Below, piece by piece: positions 35,884-43,530 of a stretch of 47,669 nucleotides of DNA; the first letter of the stretch is position 1, and each line of letters starts with the position of its first letter. The notes beneath the pieces were generated by a model. That model searched no databases. It saw only the letters and a program-made list of their open reading frames with translations, and was not told the DNA's origin. Source of the stretch: Deltaproteobacteria bacterium SG8_13 (GTDB lineage Bacteria > Desulfobacterota > Desulfobacteria > Desulfobacterales > SG8-13); the NCBI GenBank assembly GCA_001303025.1, contig LJNK01000020.1, forward strand, positions 1 through 47,669, given 5' to 3'. The translations under genes and the position numbers were made by a program.

Positions 35884-35899
35884 TGGCATATTTTGTGCA
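35884..35899 (+). promoter_or_regulatory. Possible sigma-54 promoter of the ABC transporter operon
   Basis: TGGCATATTTTGTGCA has -24 TGGCA and -12 GTGCA with the right GG-to-GC spacing; the first -12 base differs from consensus. The start would be near 35911, leaving about 46 nt to the permease ATG. Confidence 0.42.
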
Positions 35900-35956
35900 G
35901 AGTTTTACCGATCCGGGCAGGTCAGCCGTCAACACCGCCCGACACAGGACATCGCT

Positions 35957-36754
35957 ATGCCCATGGATGGATCTCTCAAAACAATCTACCGCGCGCGGCT
36001 GGTCTCGCTGTCGCTCCCGCTGGTGGGCTTCGCGCTGGGCCTGCTTTTGTGGGAAGTTCTCGTGCGCGCAAGCGGTCAAAGCGCACACGTGCTCCCCGGC
36101 CCGCTGCAGGTTGTCACCAGCATGGGAGAACTGATCGCCGACGGTACGATTTTCAAACATGCCGTGGCCAGCTTGTTTCGGGTCACCGCCGGCTTCTACC
36201 TGGCGATTCTCTTCGGCATCCCGTTGGGCATCCTTCTCGGACGCCTGAAAAGCGCCTGGCACGTGTTGAACCCTGTCATCCAGTTTTTACGCCCCATATC
36301 GCCCCTGGCCTGGATCCCCCTGGCGATGCTGTGGTTCGGGATCGGTGACAAACCGGCGATATTTCTGATATTTCTGTCCAGCTTCTTTCCGCTGGTGGTA
36401 TCAACGACCGTTGCCGTTGGGGCCATCAATCCGGTCTATTTTCAGGTAGCGGCCAATTTCAATCTCACCCGACTGGAGGTCATCACCAAGATCGTGGTGC
36501 CGGCTATCGTTCCCTCGGTGGTCACCGCGCTGAGAATTACGGTCATGATTGCCTGGGTGGTGGTGGTGGCCGCAGAGATGATTGCCGTGCAATCCGGCCT
36601 CGGCTATCTGATTCTCGATTCCCGTAATGCGCTGCGGCTCGATTACGTCATGGTGGGGATGATCGTCATCGGTATGATCGGTCTGATACTCGACTGGGCC
36701 ATGCGCCGTCTGGGCCGGATCGAATTTGCACGCTGGAACGCCGGCCAGGGATAA
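35957..36754 (+). CDS. ABC transporter permease, SsuC/TauC/NrtB type
   Basis: A 265-residue inner-membrane permease of the binding-protein-dependent family that imports nitrate, sulfonates, bicarbonate, pyrimidine precursors and similar compounds. About six hydrophobic helices are visible. The cytoplasmic EAA-type loop contacting the ATPase is ANFNLTRLEVITKIVVPAIV, and the C-terminal region has GLGYLILDSRNALRLDYVMVG. The ATG at 35957 has AGGA 8 nt upstream; sequence farther upstream in frame looks non-coding. The ATPase follows after 84 bp and the binding protein overlaps the ATPase, giving a complete importer. The substrate cannot be told from sequence. Confidence 0.92.
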   Translation: MPMDGSLKTIYRARLVSLSLPLVGFALGLLLWEVLVRASGQSAHVLPGPLQVVTSMGELIADGTIFKHAVASLFRVTAGFYLAILFGIPLGILLGRLKSAWHVLNPVIQFLRPISPLAWIPLAMLWFGIGDKPAIFLIFLSSFFPLVVSTTVAVGAINPVYFQVAANFNLTRLEVITKIVVPAIVPSVVTALRITVMIAWVVVVAAEMIAVQSGLGYLILDSRNALRLDYVMVGMIVIGMIGLILDWAMRRLGRIEFARWNAGQG

Positions 36755-36838
36755 GCCGGCAGCCGATAATGCTTGTGAAATCCTTTTTAAAAGGACCCAA
36801 AAGGCTCCTTGCAGTTTCGTCTTTTGAGAAATGGCCGC

Positions 36839-37636
36839 ATGGGAAAAATTGAAATCCAGCATCTGACCAAAGACTTCCCCAACCGTCGCCGCAATGCGCG
36901 TCCCGGGGACGATTCCGGCCTTCAGTTCGGGGATCGGATCGAAGTGCTCCGCGATATCGATCTGACCTTCGACCGCGGCGAGATGATATGCATTCTGGGC
37001 CCTTCGGGTTGCGGCAAATCGACGCTGCTGAAGATCATCGCCGGCTTCGAAAATCCGTCCACAGGGCGGGTGCTGATCGACGACAAACCGGTATGCGGTC
37101 CCAGCTCGAACCACATATTCGTTTTTCAACACAGCGGGCTGCTGCCCTGGATGACGGTCTGGCAAAACGTCGGCATGGGCCTTCGCCACATGCCGGGAAA
37201 CGGCCAGCGACAGGAAAAAATCCAGGAGTATATCGACCTGGTCGATTTGACCGGATTCGAAAACTATTTCCCCTATCAACTCTCGGGAGGAATGCAGCGC
37301 CGGGCTGAACTGGCGCGCGCGCTGGCGGTCAACCCGGATATGCTCATCATGGATGAGCCCTTCAGCGGGCTCGATTTTCTGACCCACATGAAGATGCGTG
37401 AAGAAGTCGTCAATATGCACGAATTCATCGGCAAGACCATTCTGCTGGTAACTCACAACATCGATGACGCCCTGATCATGGGTGACCGGGTGGTGCTGAT
37501 GAGCGGCCGGCCTTCGGAGGTCAAGCTGATGCGCAAGCTCGCATTTGAGCATCCGCGCAACTACGAGGAAGAGCCGGAACTCAACGAACTCCGGGAGGAG
37601 CTCTATTTCATGCTGGGGGTCAGCTATGCGGTTTAG
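36839..37636 (+). CDS. ABC transporter ATP-binding protein, SsuB/TauB/NrtD type
   Basis: A 265-residue ATPase: Walker A LGPSGCGKST, Q-loop VFQHSGLLPWMTVWQNV, signature LSGGMQRRAELARALAV, Walker B MLIMDEPFSGLD and switch His in VTHNIDDALIMGDRV. The order and FQxxxLLPWMTVWQNV wording are typical of the nitrate/sulfonate/taurine importer family. The ATG at 36839 begins the conserved part; a TTG at 36809 is possible. The last 11 bases overlap the start of the binding-protein gene, so translation is likely coupled. Confidence 0.94.
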   Translation: MGKIEIQHLTKDFPNRRRNARPGDDSGLQFGDRIEVLRDIDLTFDRGEMICILGPSGCGKSTLLKIIAGFENPSTGRVLIDDKPVCGPSSNHIFVFQHSGLLPWMTVWQNVGMGLRHMPGNGQRQEKIQEYIDLVDLTGFENYFPYQLSGGMQRRAELARALAVNPDMLIMDEPFSGLDFLTHMKMREEVVNMHEFIGKTILLVTHNIDDALIMGDRVVLMSGRPSEVKLMRKLAFEHPRNYEEEPELNELREELYFMLGVSYAV

Positions 37637-38699
37637 GTTTCCAGCTGCAGCGCTGCTGCGATCGATGGCCTGGCGGTTGGGGCTGATTCTGGCCGGCTGG
37701 CTGATTTTGATATCGGTGTTGCACTGGCGGTTGAACGTCGTCCGGGAAGATCGGCCGGTGGTTCAAATGGGCTACATGCCGGTGGTCACCAACCTGGCCT
37801 CTCCGCTGCTCGATTTTGCCTCCCGAAGTGGTGCCGGAATCCGCTTTTCAGCGGTCAAGTTCGCCTCCTTTGCCGAAATGGCCGAAGCGTTGCGCCATGA
37901 CCAGATTACCGCAGCCTTCATGATCGCCCCGCTTTCGATCGTGCTTCACCAGCAGGGAGAGGACGTAAAAATTGTTTATATCGGCAACCGGCACGAAAGC
38001 ACCCTGGTCGTCCGCAAGGATCGCGGCATTGCCGACATCCAGAACCTGGCCGGCAAAACCATAGCCGTGCCGATGCGCTATTCCGGGCACTACCTGAGCA
38101 TGCTGCAGATAATGGAGTCCCCGGAACTGGCCGGGCGCATCAACCTGGTGGAGATGAATCCCCCCGACATGGCGGCCGCCCTGTCGGAGGGATCTTTGGA
38201 CGGCTATTTCGTGGGCGAACCTTTCGCCGCCCTGTCGGTGCGCAATGGCAACGGAAAGGTTCTGCGCTACGTCGAAGAGATCTGGAACGAGTTCATCTGC
38301 AACCTGGTCCTGGTAAAAAAATCCTATATCGAAAACCATCCGGAAGCCGTGCAGGCCCTGGTGGAAGGTGCCGCCCGTTCGGGTCTGTGGGCCGAAGCAA
38401 ACCTGGCGGAAGCGGCCCGAATCGCATCGCGATACTGGAACCAGCCGGAGGGGCTGGTACGCTACGCTCTGTCCCATCCTACGGATCGAATCCTGTTCGA
38501 TCGCTTCGTTCCCAAACCCGAGGAAATCCAACGCATCGCGAATCTGATGGCCCGCCACCGGTTGATTCCCAGCAGCGAGATCGACGGCCTGGTGGAAGAC
38601 CGTTTTGCCCGCAAGGCCGATCTGGAAGGGATCACCGACCTTCAGAGCATTCTGGGCCGGCGGGCAACGCTGCTCAGCGATACCAATCCTGCCCGATAG
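37626..38699 (+). CDS. ABC transporter substrate-binding protein, NrtA/SsuA-like, membrane-anchored
   Basis: A 357-residue binding protein with an N-terminal hydrophobic anchor (WRLGLILAGWLILISVLHW) with no obvious cleavage site, so it is probably tethered to the membrane. The body resembles the NMT1/SsuA/NrtA superfamily: VVQMGYMPVVTNLASPLLDF, a middle lobe with DITAAFMIAPLS-like sequence, LAGKTIAVPMRYSGHYLSML, EMNPPDMAAALSEGSLDGYFVGEPFA split over two strands, and KKSYIENHPEAVQALVEG. The ligand is unknown. The start codon overlaps the ATPase stop. A separate promoter precedes the downstream regulator gene. Confidence 0.87.
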   Translation: MRFRFPAAALLRSMAWRLGLILAGWLILISVLHWRLNVVREDRPVVQMGYMPVVTNLASPLLDFASRSGAGIRFSAVKFASFAEMAEALRHDQITAAFMIAPLSIVLHQQGEDVKIVYIGNRHESTLVVRKDRGIADIQNLAGKTIAVPMRYSGHYLSMLQIMESPELAGRINLVEMNPPDMAAALSEGSLDGYFVGEPFAALSVRNGNGKVLRYVEEIWNEFICNLVLVKKSYIENHPEAVQALVEGAARSGLWAEANLAEAARIASRYWNQPEGLVRYALSHPTDRILFDRFVPKPEEIQRIANLMARHRLIPSSEIDGLVEDRFARKADLEGITDLQSILGRRATLLSDTNPAR

Positions 38700-38859
38700 C
38701 AACCCGTTGCCGGTTGCGGCAAAATCCGGGACCGCTTCGCTCTGCTTTCCGCATTTTTCCAACGATCCAAGCGCCACCGTCTTTTGCCTGCTATCCTCCC
38801 AAATCCGAACATGATGACAAGGCCGCAGACCCCCGCCGTTTACCGGCTTGATCAACTGG

Positions 38860-38888
38860 TTGTTATGACAGTCATATTTTGATATAAT
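38860..38888 (+). promoter_or_regulatory. Sigma-70 promoter of the NtrC-family regulator gene, with operator-like palindrome
   Basis: TTGTTA (38860-38865), 17 nt, then a perfect TATAAT (38883-38888). The palindrome TATGACAGTCATA (38864-38876) fills the spacer, as expected for a repressor or autoregulator site. The remainder of 38700-39028 shows only a weak GC-rich hairpin after the upstream stop. Confidence 0.65.
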
Positions 38889-39028
38889 TTATAGCTCCAC
38901 CGGAAAGTACCCACCATGCCGAGGGGCGATGGAACCGGCAGCACCGATCAGACTCGAACCATCACAAACTTGTGGTTGAGCGACAACCGGCCGGAGAAAC
39001 AGATCCGGTACAGCGGGAGAAGCGGCAC

Positions 39029-40402
39029 ATGGTGAACGGCGACAGGAACATCCTGGTGATCGACGATGATCCTCTTTTCCGCGATGCACTCTGTGAACAT
39101 TTCAAACGGCAGCCAGTCACCTTTTTCAGCGCCGGCACCGCTGCGGAAGGGCTGAAGGTCTGTTCCCGCAACAAGATCGATGTGGTACTGCTGGACCAGA
39201 AGCTGCCCGATAAAAAGGGCGTGCAGCTTTGCCCCGACATCCTGTCCCACAACGACCAGACCAAGATCATTTTCATTACCGCCTATCCCAGCTTCGACAA
39301 TGCGGTTGAAGCCGTCCAGGTCGGAGCTCACGACTACCTGTCGAAACCTTTTGGAATGAAAGAGATGGACCTGGTAATCACCAAGGCGATCCGCACCCTC
39401 GACCTGGAACGCGTCGAGTTGCTCCAAAATTACAAAAAGCGTAAGGAGATCGAAGAAACCGTCCTGGTGGGAAGCGACCGGAGCCTCATCGAACTGGAGC
39501 GGATGATCGATCTGGCGGCAAACAGTGAAGTGCCCGTGTTGATAACCGGAGAAACCGGGACCGGGAAAAGCCTGGTGGCCCGGGCAATTCACTACCGCAG
39601 CCGGGTCAAAAACAGCTCCTATGTAACCGTCAACTGCGCCGCGCTGCCGGAAAATCTGATCGAGTCCGAGTTGTTCGGACACGAAAAAGGGGCCTTTACC
39701 GGAGCGGTTGCCACCAAGAAAGGCTTTTTCGAGCTGGCCGGCAGCGGAACATTGTTTCTGGACGAAATCGGAGAACTGCCCCTGCACCTGCAATCCAAGC
39801 TGTTGGGTGTTCTCGATGAAAAAAAAGTAACCCGCCTGGGTGGACAGTACTCGCGGCACGTAGATGCCCGGATCATCGCGGCCACCAATATCGACCTGGA
39901 GAAAGCCGTTCGGGACAAAAGCTTCCGGGACGATCTCTACTACCGCCTGAGTGTGCTGAGAATACACGTTCCCCCGCTGCGGGAGCACAGCGGCGATGTT
40001 CCCGAGCTTTGCGACTACTTCATCAAGTCCATCGCACCGTCGAACAGCCTGAAAATTCTGCCGGATGACCTACAGGTGCTGATGAAATACAACTGGCCGG
40101 GCAACGTCCGGGAACTGCGCAATATTATCGAAAGGGCGATACTGCTCCGGCAGGGAACGGTCCTTCGACCCGCCGAATTGTTGAGTTGCCGGAATCCACG
40201 CCTGGCGGACTTGCCGCCGTCCGTCGCTCTGCCGGCCAACGGGCAGGCATCGGGCGCATCCATCGCTCCGATAAAATTCGTCGAAGAGGAACATATCCGG
40301 CAGGCCCTGAAAGTGCTGTCGAACAACCACTCAAGAACCGCCAGAGCGCTGGGCATCTCCCGGTCGACACTGATTCGAAAGATGAAGGCCTACGGCATTT
40401 AA
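39029..40402 (+). CDS. Sigma-54-dependent response regulator, NtrC family
   Basis: A 457-residue transcription activator. The receiver comes first (ILVIDDDPLFRDAL; phospho Asp in VVLLDQKLPDKKG; FITAY; LSKPFG). The AAA+ domain follows: Walker A GETGTGKS near residue 173, the sigma-54-contacting GAFTGA loop near 221, Walker B TLFLDEIGELP, and YNWPGNVRELRNIIERA. The C-terminal Fis-type helix-turn-helix is NNHSRTARALGISRSTLIRK. The GAFTGA loop is intact, so it should drive sigma-54 transcription. ATG 39029 is preferred (GGGAGA upstream) over GTG 38972. It lies between two sigma-54-promoter operons; the kinases at 42611 and 43531 are its likely partners. Confidence 0.94.
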   Translation: MVNGDRNILVIDDDPLFRDALCEHFKRQPVTFFSAGTAAEGLKVCSRNKIDVVLLDQKLPDKKGVQLCPDILSHNDQTKIIFITAYPSFDNAVEAVQVGAHDYLSKPFGMKEMDLVITKAIRTLDLERVELLQNYKKRKEIEETVLVGSDRSLIELERMIDLAANSEVPVLITGETGTGKSLVARAIHYRSRVKNSSYVTVNCAALPENLIESELFGHEKGAFTGAVATKKGFFELAGSGTLFLDEIGELPLHLQSKLLGVLDEKKVTRLGGQYSRHVDARIIAATNIDLEKAVRDKSFRDDLYYRLSVLRIHVPPLREHSGDVPELCDYFIKSIAPSNSLKILPDDLQVLMKYNWPGNVRELRNIIERAILLRQGTVLRPAELLSCRNPRLADLPPSVALPANGQASGASIAPIKFVEEEHIRQALKVLSNNHSRTARALGISRSTLIRKMKAYGI

Positions 40403-40496
40403 GCCGATTGTTTCCTGCATATTTTTCAACGAAGGCACCAGGGCTTCAGGAAATAAGTAAGTCGAACAGATACAGAGGTGTTTCAAAACGATCCAC

Positions 40497-40534
40497 CGAA
40501 AATGACGCAATCTTCCATGGGATTCGCATTTTCG
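40497..40534. promoter_or_regulatory. Candidate NtrC-type upstream activator site
   Basis: CGAAAATG (40497-40504) and CATTTTCG (40527-40534) form a perfect inverted pair. Inner bases CGCAATC and GATTCG extend the symmetry with single-base gaps. The centre is about 175 bp upstream of the predicted sigma-54 start near 40692, a normal enhancer position. Confidence 0.5.
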
Positions 40535-40665
40535 ACATTATTTGCCGCCATACCCGGCGAACCGACCACGGAAAAGACGGCCTCCACTTCTAGCGGGGCG
40601 TTTTTCATTTATATGCGGCAGAAACCGCCTGCGGGCAATCGTGATTCCTTCCGCAATGCCGAAGA

Positions 40666-40681
40666 TGGTACGTATTTTGCA
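40666..40681 (+). promoter_or_regulatory. Sigma-54 promoter of the REC-PATAN signalling operon
   Basis: TGGTACGTATTTTGCA matches the RpoN -24/-12 consensus with one change (C to T in TGGCACG) and the correct spacing. It lies between the NtrC-family activator gene and the gene at 40812. The rest of 40403-40811 shows no gene; a T run at 40609-40613 may belong to a weak terminator. Confidence 0.68.
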
Positions 40682-40811
40682 GCATTTCATCCAGCATTTT
40701 CATGCAGATCGTCGGCCAACCGGCCAGCAGCAGATCGGCCGACATTGACCTGTCAGGGGATACCCCCGCTGGGTGCCACAAACGGCGAATTAACCTACGG
40801 ACGTGAATACG

Positions 40812-42539
40812 ATGATCGCAGAAGACAAGAAGACCATCCTGATGGTAGACGATGAACGCTCATTTCTGCTCTCGGCCAAAGAAGGCATCGAATCGTTTTC
40901 TGATCAGTTCAGCATCCTGACCGCCTACAATGGCCAGGAAGCGCTTGGGTACCTCGAGTCGTCAGATATCGACCTGGTTGTGACGGATTTGAAGATGCCG
41001 GTCCTGGACGGATTCGAACTTCTTGCGCGCATGAGCGCCGATCACCAGCAGGTGCCGGTGATCGCCATGACCGCTTTCGGGACACCGGAAATCCACCAGC
41101 GCGTTCAGCAGCTCGGTGCAATGAGCTACCTGGAGAAACCGATCGGCATCAATGACCTGCGCGACAGGATCATCGATGTGTTCTCCGAAAAGTCGAAGAG
41201 CTACATCCACGGTTTTTCCCTGGCCAACTTTCTGCAGTTGGTCGAAAGCGAAGAAAAAACCATGACCTTGCGGGTACGCTCCGGGGATAATATCGGCCGC
41301 CTGTACATCGACGCCGGCGACCTGGTAGACGCAGAAACCGGCAACCTGACCGGCAAAGAAGCCGCCATTGCCATCATCAACTGGGAAAAGACCGAAATCG
41401 AAATCCTGGAAGGCATCTGCCGGAAAACCGGCAGTATCGACGGGTCGATGATGCAAATCCTGCTGGAGGCAACACGGCTGGCGGATGAACTAAACTTTGG
41501 TGAAGATGATACCGACCGGGAGTTCGAGGAAGCCGTGCGACTGGCCGAAGGCCACCACTACAAAGAGGCCCAGAAAAAGTTTGCCGCCTACCTCAAGAAA
41601 AATCCCGGCAACGCCATGGCCTGGTTCTGGTATTCCCGGACGACGGGCAGTATGAAACACATTGAAAATGCGTTGAAAAACGCCCGGAAACTGGCTCCGG
41701 GGGACCTTCAGATTGTGGAAGAAAACAGGAAATTGACCATCGCCCAGCGCAAGCTGGAGGGCGGGCAGGTGGCACGCTGCCCCTTTTGCTGGTCGCCGGT
41801 AAAGGACAAGTCAAGCCAGTGCTTCTATTGCAGGGGGTATTTCTTCGTCAATAAAAAGGCATTGTCCGACGAGATGGCCGGCAACCAGACCCAGTTCGAG
41901 GTGTCGGCCCGCCGATACAAACGGGCGGTGGACAACGAAGAAAATCCAAAGGTCCGCTACTATCTGGCCATGACCTATTTCAATATGCGGCTGTGGGAGG
42001 AAGCGCTGGATCAGCTCGATACCGTCGTTCGCCAGGTGCCCGACGACTTGTACTACTCCGACCAGCTCGACCGGTTCTTATCCTTTATGGCCGAAGCCGG
42101 GATCGAAACCACTCGCCGGGATCCGGTGAGCTCCGACGACGCGGTCTGTGTGCCCAACACCCTTGACCCCGCAATCGGCAAAAAGGTGCTCGTGGTGGAA
42201 GACAGCTCCACCACCCGAAAAGTCATCACCATTACCCTCAACAAGGAGGGCTACGAGGTCATCGAGGCCCGGGACGGTATCGAGGCGGTCAACACGCTGT
42301 CGGAAATGCGGCCCGATTTGATCCTGCTGGACATCATTTTGCCCAAGATGGACGGCTACAAGGTGCTCGCCATTATCAAAGAAAGCCCGGATCTGCGCAA
42401 AATTCCCGTGATCATGCTCACCAGCCGGGATGGACTGCTCAACCGGGTCAAGGGGAAAATGGCCGGGTCCACTGCTTATCTGACAAAACCGTTCAAACCG
42501 CAAAAGCTGGTGGAGACGATCGACAAGGTGCTCTGTTAG
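40812..42539 (+). CDS. REC-PATAN(DUF4388)-TPR-zinc ribbon-REC signalling protein
   Basis: A 575-residue cytoplasmic protein with receiver domains at both ends. REC1 (about 1-125) has ILMVDDERSF, LVVTDLKMPVLDG and LEKPI. Next is a DUF4388/PATAN-type segment (FLQLVESEEKTMTLRVRSGD, then GRLYIDAGDLVDAETG). TPR-like helices follow (EAVRLAEGHHYKEAQKKFAA), then a zinc ribbon near 322 (CPFCWSPVKDKSSQCFYC). More TPR-like sequence (YYLAMTYFNMRLWEEALDQL) precedes REC2 (about 457-575: VLVVEDSSTTRKV, LILLDIILPKMDG, LTKPFK). PATAN-REC proteins control phototaxis and pilus-based motility in cyanobacteria and are common in Desulfobacterota and myxobacteria. Start is uncertain: ATG 40812 or GTG 40803, both with weak sites. 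It heads an operon behind a sigma-54 promoter. Confidence 0.87.
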   Translation: MIAEDKKTILMVDDERSFLLSAKEGIESFSDQFSILTAYNGQEALGYLESSDIDLVVTDLKMPVLDGFELLARMSADHQQVPVIAMTAFGTPEIHQRVQQLGAMSYLEKPIGINDLRDRIIDVFSEKSKSYIHGFSLANFLQLVESEEKTMTLRVRSGDNIGRLYIDAGDLVDAETGNLTGKEAAIAIINWEKTEIEILEGICRKTGSIDGSMMQILLEATRLADELNFGEDDTDREFEEAVRLAEGHHYKEAQKKFAAYLKKNPGNAMAWFWYSRTTGSMKHIENALKNARKLAPGDLQIVEENRKLTIAQRKLEGGQVARCPFCWSPVKDKSSQCFYCRGYFFVNKKALSDEMAGNQTQFEVSARRYKRAVDNEENPKVRYYLAMTYFNMRLWEEALDQLDTVVRQVPDDLYYSDQLDRFLSFMAEAGIETTRRDPVSSDDAVCVPNTLDPAIGKKVLVVEDSSTTRKVITITLNKEGYEVIEARDGIEAVNTLSEMRPDLILLDIILPKMDGYKVLAIIKESPDLRKIPVIMLTSRDGLLNRVKGKMAGSTAYLTKPFKPQKLVETIDKVLC

Positions 42540-42610
42540 CGCGCCAAAACCGGAAGTAGCTGCACAAACCGTTTAATCAACCGTGTACCCGCAATTGCCG
42601 AGGAGGTGCT

Positions 42611-43402
42611 TTGCCATCGCCCGTATTCAGCTCCCGCGAACTATCACTGGATAACCTGGACTCCATTTTTTCTCTTTTGCGCCATGAACTGGGCAATCCG
42701 CTCAACTCGCTGAAAATCACGCTGGAGGTACTCACCCAGAACTACCAGCACTTTGACGACGAAAAGCGCCTGGCGTTTTTACAAAGAGCCCTGGAGCAAG
42801 TCGGCCGGCAGCATAAATTCCTCGATGCCATGAAAACCTATTACCGGTCGAACATATTCGACATCCGCCCGGTCCCGCTCAGCGCGGTGTGGAACGCCTT
42901 TGTCCATCAGTCGCGAATGAAGGTCCTGGAGAAACAGATCGATTTCAAACAAACCCTCGAAGATCCCGAGCTGTGGGGCCTGGTTGATGGAGCCGCCTTT
43001 AACCGGGTGCTGGAAATGGTTTTCGACAATGCGGTGGATGCGGTAGAAAATACCGATGGTGCCTGCATAGAGGCATTTGCCGGCCGCTCGAACGGACATA
43101 TGAAAGTGTCGGTTACGGATAACGGCTGCGGAGTGGAGCCGGACTATCTCCACAAGGTCTTCACGCCTTTGTATACCACCAAGGAAGAGGGGACCGGTCT
43201 GGGCCTTTCGGTTTGCCAGCGGTTGATGGACAAGATGAACGGCTGGATCGAGTTCTCCAGCCGGCCTGCCCAGGGCACGGAGGTTGTCCTGTGGGCCCCG
43301 CTGGCCGGCAAGGAGATGGTACCGAAAATTGATGCCCTGCACCCGGAACCTTGCGAAAGCGAGTCAGCGGAGCCCGATGAAGCAGGTGCTGATGGGCCTT
43401 GA
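42611..43402 (+). CDS. Soluble sensor histidine kinase
   Basis: A 263-residue cytoplasmic kinase. The phosphorylated His lies in LLRHELGNPLNSLKITLEVL near the N-terminus. The ATPase domain follows with N-box VFDNAVDAVENT, G1 VTDNGCGVEPD, and G2 TTKEEGTGLGLSVCQRLMD. There is no transmembrane or recognisable sensor domain, so input must come through a partner such as the REC-PATAN protein encoded just upstream. The TTG start at 42611 is supported by GAGGAGGT 4 nt upstream. The C-terminal 25 residues are acidic and rich in Glu, Pro and Ala. Confidence 0.9.
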   Translation: MPSPVFSSRELSLDNLDSIFSLLRHELGNPLNSLKITLEVLTQNYQHFDDEKRLAFLQRALEQVGRQHKFLDAMKTYYRSNIFDIRPVPLSAVWNAFVHQSRMKVLEKQIDFKQTLEDPELWGLVDGAAFNRVLEMVFDNAVDAVENTDGACIEAFAGRSNGHMKVSVTDNGCGVEPDYLHKVFTPLYTTKEEGTGLGLSVCQRLMDKMNGWIEFSSRPAQGTEVVLWAPLAGKEMVPKIDALHPEPCESESAEPDEAGADGP

Positions 43403-43467
43403 CGCCAAACCGGCGTCTTTGCCGATTGTGCATCGGCAATGGCAGTTCAGCCGCTGAGGCAAACGCC

Positions 43468-43495
43468 TGCTCCCGCAAGCTGCCGGAGCATTTTT
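43468..43495 (+). terminator. Possible terminator between the two kinase genes
   Basis: TGCTCC (43468-43473) pairs with GGAGCA (43485-43490), followed by five T residues. The stem is short (6 bp), so termination may be partial and allow some read-through into the hybrid kinase gene. Confidence 0.5.
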
Positions 43496-43530
43496 CATCA
43501 AGACGGCGGACCTGTCCGCTGCAGACAATC

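Noticed and set aside
36781..36795. Palindrome TCCTTTTTAAAAGGA between permease and ATPase genes
   Set aside because: It is short and AT-rich inside a tight operon and could arise by chance; no clear function.
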